A stretch of 64,000 nt of DNA. Origin: Zizania palustris (taxonomy: Eukaryota > Streptophyta > Magnoliopsida > Poales > Poaceae). Location of the stretch: NCBI GenBank assembly GCA_019279435.1, contig JAAALK010000079.1:63002330-63066329 (forward strand), in the 5' to 3' direction. A program made the position numbers and the translations under genes. Of the stretch, positions 10,721 to 23,500 are shown piece by piece; position 1 is the first letter of the stretch; every line of letters begins with the position of its first letter. The notes under the pieces are model-generated. The model was not told where the DNA came from. It made no database searches and saw only the letters and a program-made list of their open reading frames with translations.

Positions 10721-13700
10721 ATGGCTTCCTCGGTGGCGTCCGCGTGGTGGGTGGCGCTGCCGCCGCTGCAGCCTCGGGTGGCGGCAGCCGCGTTGAGGCC
10801 TGCCTGCCGCGTGCTGCAGGTGTTCACGCCGCTGTCCCGTTCGGCCCGGTCCACGCGCCGGGTGGGGCTTCTCGCGCCGCCGCGGTGCTCGGCGCTCGAG
10901 GATCCCGGTCCTGGCGCCGGCGGGGAGGGAGACAAGGTGGTGGAGCAGGAGCAGGAGGTGGTGATGAAGAAACGGCCGCACCGGCGGCGGCCGGTGTGGA
11001 GCCGGATCTTGTTCGCCTCCAAGAAGACCCGCAGCATCATCATCCTCAATGTCCTCACCGTCATCTATGGTACGCATCCTCACACTAGAGTTCTTTGTGC
11101 CATTTGTTAGGAACACGCCGGAGAGGAGGATCTCGCCGGCGAGTACCCGGCCAAACATGAACCGAATAGAAGTAGGAACAGGATGTTTTTGGCTAACTTT
11201 GGCACTGAGCCATGACTACCTTCATCAGATTATATAGAACAATACATGGCAGTGTTTAATACATAGCAAGGGATTATTTAAGCCCTTAATTATCTCAGGA
11301 TAGACTACCAAATATAGAGGACTGCCAAATACTCAGGATAGACTACCAAATATAGAGGACTGCCAAATACTCAGGATAGACTACCAAATATAGACTAAGC
11401 CATTATGGAAAGACATAAACTAGGAAACCATAAACTAGGAAACCATAAATTTAGCACCCAAGGATTACTTTCCACAATCTCCTCCTAAGCCTTGTGGTGC
11501 AAATCTTCAGTATCAATGAGCCCAATCTTCTTCCTCAGCTCACAGAATCTAATCTTGCCGAGTGGCTTAGTCAATATATCCCCCAACTAATCCTCACTCT
11601 TTATGTAGTCGACTTTGATCAAACCTGCTTCAGCAGACTCCCTGACCAGGTGATATTTTAATTCAATGTGCTTGCTTTGACCATGAAGAACGAGGTTTTT
11701 AATCAATGAAATGGCTGACTTATTGTCAACCCTTAACATTGGAGCTTTAGGTTCTGATCCTTGGACCTCCGCAAGCACCCTAGCCAGCCATAGTGTTTGA
11801 CAAGCTGCGTTTGCTGCAGCAATGTACTCAGCTTCGCAGGTTGATTGAGCTACAACCTTCTGTTTAGTCGACTGCCATGTGATTGGACTTTCATTGAGAA
11901 AGAATATCACCCCGGTTGTACTCTTCCTTGTATCCACATCACCGGCGTAGTCGCTATCACTCAAACCTGTCAAGCACACTTCCTCTTCCTTCTTTCTGCC
12001 GAACCAAACTCCCCAAGTCTTGGTTCCTTCAATGTAGCGCAGAATATATTTCACAGCCACCAAATGGTCCTCTCTTGGGTCCTCCAGAAAGCGACTCACA
12101 TACCCAACAGCAAAGGCCAAATCTGGGCGGGTATTTACCAAATACCGCAGACTCCCAACAATACTCCTGTAGGCTGTGGCGTCGGCTACAGGGGGTTCTG
12201 AACTGAGTTTGCTGAGTTTCAGCTTTGTCTCCATGGGCACTTGGCAGGGATTACAACCTGCCATTCCACTTTTCTCCAAAATCTTGACAGCATAAGCACC
12301 TTGACTAAGTGAAATACCGTCCTTCTTTTGCTTAACTTCAATACCGAGATAGTAGTGGAGCAACCCAAGATCACTCATCTTGAAAGCTGCTGCCATCTCC
12401 CCTTTGAGCTTCTGGATGTCACTTCTGCTAGCTCCCGTGATCACCAGATCATCGACATACACTCCAACCACCAACTGTATGTTGATCTTCTTTCTGATGT
12501 AGATAGCATGTTCTGAGGGGCTCCTCCTGAACCCAAAAGACAACAGCGTGCTGTCCAACTTCTCATTCCAAGCCCGGGGTGCTTGGTGCAATCCGTACAG
12601 GGCCTTCCTCAGCTTGAGCACCTTGTGCTCCTGGCCAGCCACCACAAAACCAGCCGGCTGTTCCACATAGACTTCCTCTTGAAGATCTCCATTTAGGAAT
12701 GCCGATTTGACATCCATGTGGTGCACCTCCCATCCTTCACTTGCTGCAAGGGCAATGAGCAAGCGCACCTAGTCCAATCGAGCCACTGGGGCAAACACCT
12801 CATCATAGTCAATACCATGCCTTTGAGCATAGCCCTTTACCACCAACCGTGCCTTGTACTTGGATATGGCTCCATGCTCATCTCTTTTCACCTTAAAGAC
12901 CCATTTCAAGCCAATCGCCCTCCTCCCAGGAGGAAGATCAGCAAGGAACCATGTCCTGTTTTCTTCTATGGACTCCATCTCCTCTCTCATGGCCTTCTTC
13001 CAGCTGGGACTGTGTTCAACTTCACTAAAAGATGTGGGCTCATCTGAGCTTACGACATGCAGCTCTTCCAACACTCTTGGCACAAAACCGGGTGGAGAAC
13101 CCGGCCCAAGGATGTTGTCCATCTTCCTGAACCGGAGTTGTTCACCCTCATCGTAGCAAGCATCGAGGTCTTCATTGTCAACACCTGAGGGGGGAGAGAC
13201 AAACTCCACTATCTCTCCCCCTTCGGATGCTCCCGGCGTCCTTGCCTCCGATGCAAGCGGCGAAGGGGGTGGGGTCTGTTCGGTGTCCGGAGGGGCTGCT
13301 CCATGCCCCCCACCAACACCCTCACTCGTCGGTATGCCCTGTCTGACGATAGTGTACTCCACCGTGAAGACATCGTCATGTAGGGATGAAAACGGAGCGG
13401 AAACTTTCCGTCCGTTCCGGGAAAAAACGGAAACGGAGAGAGTTATGCGGAAACGGATACGGAATTTCTCGGAGCGGAAACGGAAACGGAAACGGAATTT
13501 TTTAAGCGGAAACGGAAACGGAAACGGAACAGTGATTTCCGAAAAAACGGATACGGAAACGGAATATTCCGCATAACAAAAACGGAAAGTTTCCGTTTTT
13601 ACTGTTTTTACTACATTTTATAGAATATTATCTTTTGCTTTTTCATATTATATAAAAACTTTAAAATATATTATATTCATTAAATATTGAACACTTTAAT

Positions 13701-16700
13701 TCAAATTAATACGTAATTATTTGATCAAAATAAATAATATACATTAATTACAACCGAAATAAATTTGTTTTTAATTTATTATATGTATTTATCATTCATT
13801 AATATGTGTGTAAATTGAATATATTTATTTGTTTATCTTATTTTTTTCATATATTAAGGAGTTTTTAATTTCCGGTAGATTTTCGGATCCGTATTCGTAT
13901 CCGCTCCTTATTCGGTCCGTATTCGTTTCCGGTGCCATCCGTTTTCGTATCCGTTTCCGGGATATCCGTATTCGTTTTCGTTTCCGTAAAAAAATACGGA
14001 AACAGATATGGTAGGACTCATTTCCGTCCGTTTCCGCTCCGTTTTCGTCCCTGTCGTCATGGTTATTCACCATGTTGGAGTCGGCCACCGTGCTCCAATC
14101 CCACTGAGCCTGCTCATCGAAGACCACATCCCGTGTCACATGGACACTCTTGGAGATGGGATCGTAGGCCCGATAAGCCTTTGTTCCCCTCTCATACCCG
14201 ACGAAGATCATCTTGCGACCTCGATCTTCCAACTTCTTCAAGTGAGGCTTGGTGTTGCGGACGTAGACGATGCAGCCGAACGTCTTGAGATGATGTACGG
14301 CCGGCTTCTTCCCGTACCAAGCCTCAAATGGCGTCTTCCCTTCCACGCTCTTTGTCGGGCACCTGTTCAACACATAAACAGCCGTGCTTACCGCTTCACC
14401 CCAGAACCATCCAGGGAGCCCCTTCGCCTTGAGCATGCTCCTTGCGGCTGCCACAACCGTCCCATTTCGGCGTTCAACCACGCCGTTCTGTTGTGGACTA
14501 TATGGCGTCGTGAGTTGCCGGCTGACGCCATCCGCTGCACAGTACTCCGCAAACTCAACCGAGGTGAACTCACCACCTCGATCAGTTCGGATAGCCTTCA
14601 ACTTGACTCCCGACTCTCCTTCAGCTCGCGCTTGAATCTCCTTGATGGCAGCCGCTGCACGATCCTTTGAAGGAATCGCGGCTACCCACATGTACCTGCT
14701 CAAATCATCCACCAACAGTAAGAAATATTTATTCCCCCTTGGTGTTGTTGGCGTGATGGGGCCGCACAGATCCCGTGCACCAATTCCAGGAGCTTCTTCG
14801 CCCTGAACTCCGCTTGCGTGGGGAAGGAGGTGTGCCTCTGCTTACCCGCCTGGCAAGCTTCGCACACCCTCTCTACTTGGCCGATCTTTGGTAGCCCTCG
14901 GACTAGCTCCTCCCGAGCCAGCTTCCTCAGTGCAGCCATGTTGACATGGCCGAACCTCTCATGCCACCGCCACGCCACCTCGTCATCTCTTCCTCGCACC
15001 GCCATGCAGACTGGTGGTGCTATCTTGATGTGGAGCATGTACAACCGATCTTCTGCTCGCGACACCTTTGCTAGCAACTTGCCATCGGGCTCGTGGATCC
15101 TCATTGTGCCGGCTTCTATCTTGATGCGATACCCCTCCTCATCAAGTTGCCTGATGCTCACGATGTTCGAGGTCAAGCGGGGTATGTAGTAGACTCCGGC
15201 GAAGCATCGATGATCTCCATTCCGGCACACGAATGAGACCATCCCACGGCCCTCAATCCGAGCCACCGAGTCATCACCGAACCGAACAATGCCTAGCACT
15301 TCCGTGTTCAGCTTTGAGAACGCGACTGTGGACCCGGACATATGATTTGTTGCCCCCGTGTCCAGAATCCACGCCTCTGAATTCTCCACCTCTTCTCCGA
15401 GCTGGGTGAAGACCCTTTCTTCCCGGATCTCAACTTGAGGCTCCTCCGAGCCTCTGCATGGTGCCTGCCCTGCCAGTTGCAATGGCAAGCCGGCCCTTTG
15501 TAGTGGAGCCACCGATGACTCGGCCGGCTGTGTGCTGGCGACGGGGCTGATGACAGTCGGCGAGGCCCTGGTGACGAGGAGAGAAGCCTCCTCCTCCTTG
15601 ACCGCATGGGCCTGCTCCTTCTTGGGCTTCGAGCGACACTCGCGAGCCCAATGACCCAGCTTGCCGCACCTCCTGCACTCGTCTCCACCCTTGTTGGACT
15701 GTGGACCACGGCCGCCGCGCCCATGGTCGCGCCCGCGTCGTCCTCCCCCTTGGCGTCCACCTCCGGAGCCTCCGCCGGAGTGGTTTTCCGCCTCCTTCTT
15801 CCTTTGCCGGGCAGCCCATTCCTCCTCCGTGAGGTAGAGCCGCCCGTCGTGCTGCAACGATCCCGGAGCATCCTCGAAGGTCTCCTCGGCTGCCTTCAAC
15901 CGCCCCACCAGATCGGAGACGGTGAGGGTCGACACGTCAAGGAGTGTGGTGATGGCGAGCACGATCTGCTTGAATCGTGGTGGAACGCTGCGAACGATCT
16001 TCTCCACGATCTTGCTCTCCTCGATTCCCGCATCGAGGGTGGCGAGCGTCGTCGCCATTCTGTTGAGGCGCAACGTGAAGTCTTCGATGGTTTCACCATC
16101 GTTGAACGTCGCCAAGTCGAACTTCCGCCGCAGTTGAACCGCAGCAGACTTCTTCACGCGGTCGTTGCCGACCCGCATCTCCGAGATGGTCTTCCAGGCC
16201 TCCTTCGCCGTGTCCTTGTCGGCAATGGAGGACACCATCTCTGGTGGCACCGCGCTACAGAGAGCGTCAAGTGCCATCATCTCCTCCTGCACGTCGGCAC
16301 CGCCCCGCTCGACGACGTGCCAAAGCGCCCTCGCTTTCAGCTTCACCTTCATCAGCAGCGCCCATTCGGAGTAATTGGTCTTGGTGAGGACGGGGTAGCT
16401 ACTCCCGCCGCCCACCTCACGGATCACCCTCTGGACAACAACGCTGTTGTTGGTGGAGCCCGAATTGACTGACGCCTGCCCTTCCATTCGGCCTCCCCGG
16501 TCCGCAAACCGGCTCTGATACCACTTGTTAGGAACACGCCGGAGAGGAGGATCTCGCCGGCGAGTACCCGGCCAAACAGGAACCGACAGAAGTAGGAACA
16601 AGATGTTTTTGGGCTAACTTTGGCACTGAGCCATGACTCCCTTCATCAGATTATATAGAGCAATACATGGCAGTGTTTAATACATAGCAAGGGATTATTT

Positions 16701-18846
16701 AGGCCCTTAATTATCTCAGGATAGACTACCAAATATAGAGGACTGCCAAATACTCAGGATAGACTACCAAATATAGAGGACTGCCAAATACTCAGGATAG
16801 ACTACCAAATATAAACTAAGCCATTATGAAAAGACATAAACTAGGAAACCATAAATTTAGCACCCAAGGATTACTTTCCACACCATTCACTGTTGCAACT
16901 TGCAATTTTATCTCCACGACTCTTCATGATCGATGTGAAATCCGCAAAATTCAGCCTTGGCAATCATATCCATATCTCAATCTCCTTCTGGTACACACAG
17001 CGAGTGACATTCCTGTTCTGAAAGAGGTTGAAGCACTGACCGAGCCTGCAGTCTTCAACATGGTGCGGTTTGTCGTCACGGCCATCCCCTTCATACCATT
17101 TGCGATACGAGCGTTTGGAGATCGCCATATACGGAATTCCGGATTGGAGCTGGGGCTCTGGGTCAGTTTGGCTTACCTTGCTCAAGCACTGGGATTGATC
17201 TCATCTGATGCTGGGCGAGCATCCTTCATTACAGCCTTCACGGTATGCTGTTTTGCATGCTAATTTAGTTTTCGCTACAAAGATGAATGTTTTGGGTTGG
17301 AAGTGATCTGTTGGCTTCTATGAACAGGTGATAGTTGTGCCCCTAATTGATGGCATTTTTGGCGCCTCGATCCCCAAGCTGACTTGGTTTGGCGCAACAG
17401 TGTCACTTGTAGGAATTGGCCTGCTAGAATGTGGCGGCTCTCCTCCCTGTGTAAGTAAAATCATATTATCTTTTTGGTATTGACAGATTGCTAGTTTATT
17501 TGGTTGTTATCGTAATAAACATTTCAAAACCTTTTCTTTTCCACTTGCTGTTATCAACTGTAGTCTTACCCTCCGTGAATCTTCTTGCGGCCACAACGGT
17601 CAACTTACATATAGGATACACAGATTTTGCTCAAATATAAGAGTTCACATTTTCTAGGATATTTTTGGATGTACATACGAATTGTTTATGATCTGACTTG
17701 AGATGATATATTTGATATGTATGATTTTACTGTTCCTTGTTATTTTCAAAAGGTTGGTGATGTGCTGAACTTCTTCAGTGCGGTGTTTTTTGGAATCCAT
17801 ATGCTTAGAACAGAGCAAATCTCAAGAAGCACGGATAAGAAGAAGTTTTTAGCTCTTCTTAGCTTTGAGGTTGTCACCTGAATCTTTTCTCGCCATCTTC
17901 GATATCCATCATACTGTTCTTAATCACCTCAGTGTGGGAGAAATGAGAATAACCTCACTAATCCTCTGCTCAGGTCCTTGTTGTGGCCTTCTCCTCTGTG
18001 CTCTGGTTTCTGTTCAAAGATTCCAGCTATGTTGATGTCCATGATTCCAGCTTTGAACAATGGACATTTGGTGTGCTTTGGGATACGGCAACTTCATTTC
18101 CTTGGATACCAGCATTGTACACTGGAGTTCTCTCCACAGTGTTGTGCATGTGGGCAGAGGTTTGTCTACTTCTTGGAGCTTTATACTTCTTTAGTGGCAT
18201 AGTGTATGAAGTCATCTGGATTTATATGCATCTCTCTGTGCAGATGGTGGCGATGGCTGACGTTTCAGCCACTGAAACCGCAATCGTTTACGGGCTGGAG
18301 CCAGTCTGGGGAGCTGCATTTGCTTGGTTCCTTCTAGGTGAAAGATGGGACAATGCTGCATGGTTTGGAGCTGCTCTTGTATTATGTAAGATTATGCTTC
18401 TCGTTTTGTTGTTTAAGTTTTTGACATCTTTTACCATTTTTTTATTATATATCATTAATAACTGTAAAATTAACACCATATGAAAATAATTTCAAACATG
18501 AATCTAACTATATAACATGCATAACACTAAACTTATACGTTTTTAACTAAAGTATTAGTAAAAAGCTATGAATCTTATTTTTCTAAAAACATGGAAGTAT
18601 TTCTTATATTGTAGGACAGATGAACTAAACAATTTGTCAAGCTAATGAGGTTCATTCTTATCACCCTTTTCGTCAGGTGGCAGCTTAACTGTTCAGTTAT
18701 TCGGATCAGCTCCTGAAAAATCGAAGAAAGTTAAGGGACGAAGTCGAAATACCTTAGAAACCCCACTGAACCGGCAAGATTACCTCTCCTTGTCTGCTGT
18801 CCCAGTCGACTCCAGGAAGAACATAGCGAGTCGATTAGAGAGGTAA
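10721..18846 (+). CDS. Plastid-targeted EamA/DMT family transporter, intron 1 interrupted by a retrotransposon
   Basis: Seven coding exons: 10721-11069, 17001-17242, 17328-17450, 17753-17869, 17974-18159, 18244-18385 and 18677-18846 (stop TAA 18844-18846), 442 residues. An alternative donor at 18843 with an acceptor before 18962 would instead end at TAG 18978-18980 (447 residues). Residues 1-60 are rich in Ala, Ser and Arg and lack acids, like a chloroplast transit peptide. A basic linker (KKRPHRRR) leads into hydrophobic segments of the drug/metabolite transporter fold, including NVLTVIYASDIPVLKEVEA, DAGRASFITAFTVIVVPLID and ATETAIVYGLEPVWGAAFAW. The last is typical of the second EamA half. 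Plant homologues sit in plastid membranes; the substrate is unknown to me. The exon 4 donor (GTTGTC) is weak. The frame is intact across all joins despite 5.8 kb of inserted DNA in intron 1. Confidence 0.88.
11485..16487 (-). pseudogene. Copia gag-pol polyprotein, broken by frameshift, stops and a nested element
   Basis: Starts at MEGQASVNSG (16487). In order: gag with a CCHC knuckle (CRRCGKLGHWAREC, about 15640-15680), protease (DTGATNHMSG, about 15340-15370), pre-integrase zinc motif (WHERFGHVN, near 14960), integrase (VDDLSRYMW, RTDRGGEF, QNGVVERRNG), reverse transcriptase (YVDDL, near 12450) and RNase H (SDSDYAGDVDTRKSTTG, near 11940). The natural stop is TAG at 11485-11487. Lesions seen: loss of one G near 14772-14774 at the start of the integrase core; in-frame TAG at about 12768-12770 following ARLD; in-frame TAG at about 11584-11586 following KSED; and insertion of a 673-bp element at 13381-14053. 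It cannot make a functional polyprotein. Confidence 0.93.
13381..14053. mobile_element. hAT-type element nested in Copia pol
   Basis: Ends TAGGGATGAAAACGGAGCGG and, inverted, CAGGGACGAAAACGGAGCGG. It is flanked by a perfect 8-bp duplication TCGTCATG at 13373-13380 and 14054-14061. The outer parts are built of short GGAAACGGAAACG-type motifs in both orientations, and the core (about 13580-13860) is AT-rich. The TAGGGATG end and 8-bp duplication are typical of hAT elements. Removing it rejoins the Copia reading frame. No transposase. Confidence 0.92.
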
Positions 18847-18980
18847 TTCCTGTCTCCTGCCTTTTAATTATGTCACCTCCCTGTCTTCTCTGCATCTCCT
18901 CTTCTGCTGCTACAGCCTTTTATTTTGCTACCTCAAATTACTTACTGAAATCATCTGTTAGGAAGGATAAAACATTGTAG

Positions 18981-20007
18981 CACAACACCAAGGCAGAAAG
19001 GCATCCTCTGAACATCGTTCTCTGGCTCATTTGCGTGGGGGAAGAAAGCTTGCTGAAATGGATGAGGCATTGAGACCGTAGCATACTCCATAGAGAGCTT
19101 GCTATGTATTCCCATTTGTGCAGTTGCTTTCAGAGGCATTGCATCATGTGTAGAGAGGAGAATGCCTCGTGCATATTAGAAAGTGAGGCATCACTCACTG
19201 GGGATTTGGAGGGGTGTGTCCATGAACATGTAAATTTGGGGGTATATACTGTAGCAATGGGTAGGTATATATATATCATGTGAATATATCTACACAACTA
19301 GATGATTGTATAATGTATAGTGCTGAAAAAAAAGCATATCTTCGATGGGACGATCTTTACAGTTTACTCCCATGATATCCTGGGCAAACTTGTAAACATG
19401 TTGCATACTTGCATTGTTGCCAGATTTGAGGCCGCCAAAATTTATAGGGTTGCGCGGCGAGTCTGTGTGACCTGTAAAAGAGGTCAACAGTTCGTCATAA
19501 CATTTTAATTTAACTCCTAAGTCACTGAAATCATTGGTCCGAATGTTTTAGCATGCTTGAGGTTTGTTTGTCGTCGAATCATGAAATGGATTTCAGTTCT
19601 AACTAATTGCAGCAGCGTGTCTAAAATATATAAAAAGATGTACACATTTAGCTGATTTAATCGAGCACGAACCTGCGCCGCGCCTCGCTCCCGTTCCAGC
19701 CGCCGAGGAAGGGGACGGCGCCACGGGGAGGAGAGAGGTGGGTGAAGCAAGGGAAGGGAAGGGCAAAGAAGCCCAGACAATGCGCGTCGTTCTGGTATGG
19801 GCCCGCATTTCCACGGGCTTTATGGGCTTTCTGCCAACTTGTGGGCCGGACAGAAAGCTTTATTATTGAATTATTGAGTAATTAATTCAAACATACTGTT
19901 CGTAATCAACCCCCCCCCCCCCCCCAAAAAAAAAAAATCTAGGCGTTTGAAAAGCAGCGTGGTCCTCCGCTTCTCCCTGTCGTCCTGGAGAGGCGATTGG
20001 TTGAAAC
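18981..20007. other. 3' flank of the EamA gene and intergenic DNA
   Basis: Probable 3' UTR followed by non-coding sequence. A run of 16 C directly followed by 12 A lies at 19910-19937. No gene or further element recognised. Confidence 0.5.
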
Positions 20008-20579
20008 TGTTTAATTTTGGGATGAACAAGAACAAAGAAGAACACAGATTTGGGAACAAGTTCTATTTATTGATTCATTTTCGTTACATATTTATAGCAA
20101 TACAAGGGGTGGCAGTTGCTTCCGAGCCGTCGCATCCTTTCGTCGCCGTCGCGTCTTCTGGTGTTCGGCCGCGCCGCTTGGAGGCCGTCGCGCTGCTTCG
20201 GCGCAGCGCTTCAGCGCTGCTGTGCTTCGTGAGATTACAACCGCAACACTCCCCCTTAATCGAACTTATAATAGAGATTAATATATGTATTTATTCCTCC
20301 AAAAACCCTATGGGAAAAATAGGAGGGAATATGATATGTTGTTAAAACTCCTTTAAACCCCGTAGGGAAATGAGGAGAAAATGATACAACATATAATTTG
20401 TACTTTAATATACCATATATATGTATTCCTTTATAAAAACCCATTTTAGGGAAAAATAGGAATATGGTATACATATAGTCTTGTGTAGATATTACCTCAT
20501 TAAAAACTTTCATGAGAAAGTATATAAAAACTCATAAAAGAAAAGAGTGTAATATAATGTGTATATACAGGTTAATTAT

Positions 20580-23500
20580 TCAAGGAGATACTCCCCCTGA
20601 TGCTTGCAAATCTTTGAAGCGTCTCATACCAATACCATGAACATATTTTTCAAATGTGGATGCTGGTAAAGACTTTGTGAATAAATCTGCGAGATTATCA
20701 CATGATTTAATTTGCAAGACATTTATTTCACCGTTTTGTTGTAATTCATGCGGGTAAAATAATTTAGGAGCAATGTGCTTAGTGATATTGCTCTTTATGT
20801 AACCTGTCTGCATTTGTGCTACACAAGCTGCATTATCTTCATAGATAATTGTTGGTGATTCAATGGAACCAATACCACAAGATTTCTGTATGTGGTTGAT
20901 CATTCTGCGAAGCCATACACACTCACGTGAAGCTTCATATAGCGAAATTATTTCAGAATGATTAGTGGATGTAGCTACTAGTGTCTGTTTTGTAGACTTC
21001 CAAGATATAGCTGTTCCACCATGTAAGAATACAAACCCTGTTTGAGATCTGGCATTATGGGGATCTGATAGATAGCCAGCATCTGTATATCCAATAACAT
21101 TTGGATCTTGGTTTCTTTGGTAGAATAGTCCAAGATCTTTGGTACCTTGGAGATATCTAAAGATATTTTTGACTCCGGTCCAATGTCGTTTGGTTGGAGC
21201 AGCGCTATGCCTAGCTAGTAAATTAACTGCAAATGCGATATCAGGCCTGGTGCAATTTGCAAGATACATAAGCGCTCCAACAGCACTGAGATATGGAACC
21301 TCCGATCTAAGTGTCTCCTCTTGTGCTTCCCGTGGTCTAAATTGGTCCTTCTCTATATCTAGAGATCGGACGACCATAGGTGTTTTAGATGGATATGCTT
21401 TGTCCATATTGAATTTCTCCAATATTTTCTGGACATAAGTGGTTTGATGTATTAAAATACCTGATGAAAGGTGTTCAAGTTGAAGACCTAAACAAAATTT
21501 GGTTTTACCCAAATCCTTCATCTCGAATTCCGTCTTTAAATGATTGCGAGCTTCGTCTATATCGTTAGTATTGCCGATAATATTTAAATCATCAACATAT
21601 ACAGACATAATGCAAAAACCTGTTGAAGATTTCTTGACGAATACACATGGGCAATCATCATTATTTGAGTATCCCTTTTGTATAAGGAACTCACTCAGTC
21701 GATTGTACCACATTCTTCCCGACTGTTTTAAGCCGTATAAAGACTTGTTGAGTTTTACACAATACAAGTTGCGATTTGAATTTGGATTCGGAATTTGGAT
21801 TCCATCGGGAACCTTCATATATATGTCCGAATCAAGTGACCCATATAAATATGCAGTCACTACATCCATTAACTGCATAGATAAATTATATTGTACTGCC
21901 ATTGATAAAAGATATCGAAATGTGATTCCACTCATTACTGGAGAGTATGTTTCATTGAAATCAATGCCGGGTCTCTGCGTGAACCCTTGTGCTACAAGCC
22001 TTGCTTTATATCTCACCACCTCATTGTTTTCATTTCGTTTTCGAACGAAAACCCATTTGAATCCCACAGGAAAGGTTTTTGGAGGTGTAGGTATTACTTT
22101 TGAGAATACCTCTCTTTTCTTAAGCGAGGCTATCTCCGCTTGAATTGCATCCTTCCATTGTGTCCAGTCCGAGCGTTGTTTACACTCTGCCATGGTCTTG
22201 GGATCTGGATCATTTTGAAGGTTTTGTGCAATAGTGTTGGAGAAATATGTGTCGACAATTGTAGTCTTTCTATCGTATGATTCTCCAGAATTTACATAAT
22301 TGGTGGAAATTTCTTGTACCCTTTGTGACTCTTCTAAGTTTCCCAATGAGTCAGGGTATTTCGATGTTCCAGCATCATATATTGAAGGTATTATAGAGCT
22401 GGATTTTTGTACATTTACTAAGTGTCCATCAACTGAAGGTTGATTTTCTTCGGATGTTTTATCCTTTGAAATTCTTTGGTGCTTGCAAGCTTGTTGATCC
22501 TCTTGAATGGCCTTTCCCTTTTTCCTTTTATTTTGGACAAGAGATTGCATACTCCCCCTGTTATTTTGAACAGGTGGATGAGTAGATTTAGCTGGTATAT
22601 CTACTCTTGCAGGCACATTTTTAGCAGGATTATATGATTTTGTGACACCTTTGTAATCAGTAAATGCATCTGGCAGATTATTTGCAATGTTTTGCAAATT
22701 AATGATTTTCTGAACTTGTGTTTCAGATTCTTGAGTACGTGGATCTGAGGCAGGAATGCCTTGGACATTCCAATTGATTTCCTGGCATTGATAGTGGTAC
22801 TGTAAATCTCCCCCTAATGCCGGGAAATGTTCCTCATTGAATATACAATCAGCATACCGGGCCGTAAAAAGATCCCCTGTAAGGGGTTCGAGATACTTTA
22901 TGATAGACGGAGATTGGTATCCCACATAGATCCCTAATTTCCTGTGTGGACCCATTGATGTACGCTGTGGTGGTGAGATTGGTACGTATGTAGCGCATCC
23001 AAACTTACGCAGATGGGAAATATTTGGTGTATTTCCACGTACTAATTGTAGAGGAGAATTTGTGTGATATGCAGTAGGTCGTAATTGGATTAAATCTGCA
23101 GCGTGTAAAACCGCATGTCCCCAACAAGATGTTGGTAGATTACAATTCTGTAATAATGGTCTGGCAATGAGTTTAATCCTCTTGATTAGAGATTCTGCTA
23201 AGCCATTTTGAGTATGAACATATGGGACAGAATGTTGCACTTGAATTCCAAGGGCCATGCAATATTCATTGAAAGCTCGTGAGGAGAATTCTGCAGCATT
23301 GTCCATTCGAATTGATTGAATTCGATGTTCTGGATAGTTAGTTCTCAACCTAATAACTTGTGCAATTAATTTTGCAAATGCATGGTTTCGTGTGGATAAT
23401 AAACACACATGAGACCATCGTGTAGATGCGTCTATTAAAACCATGAAATATCGAAATGGACCAGTTAAAGGTTGAATCGGACCACATATATCTCCTTGAA

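Larger units (their letters stand above)
11105..16882 (-). mobile_element. Degenerate Copia LTR retrotransposon in EamA intron 1
   Basis: LTRs at 11105-11476 (372 bp) and 16526-16882 (357 bp), flanked by a perfect 5-bp target duplication CCATT (11100-11104 and 16883-16887). The element reads on the minus strand. A primer-binding site TGGTATCAGAGCC, complementary to initiator tRNA-Met, lies just inside the right LTR (about 16511-16523). A purine tract AGGAGGAGATTG adjoins the left LTR. By eye the LTRs differ at about eight positions plus small indels and a 15-bp duplication, about 2 percent. That makes this the older of the two Copia insertions. Confidence 0.95.

Noticed and set aside
10229..11158. 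309-codon minus-strand ORF
   Set aside because: Antisense to the promoter and first exon of the EamA gene; Arg/Pro-rich content comes from GC-rich sequence and matches no family I know.
15606..16472. 288-codon plus-strand ORF
   Set aside because: Antisense to Copia gag, no recognisable protein.
19910..19937. Poly(C)/poly(A) run as a retroposon tail
   Set aside because: No retroposed sequence or target duplication adjoins it; treated as a simple homopolymer.
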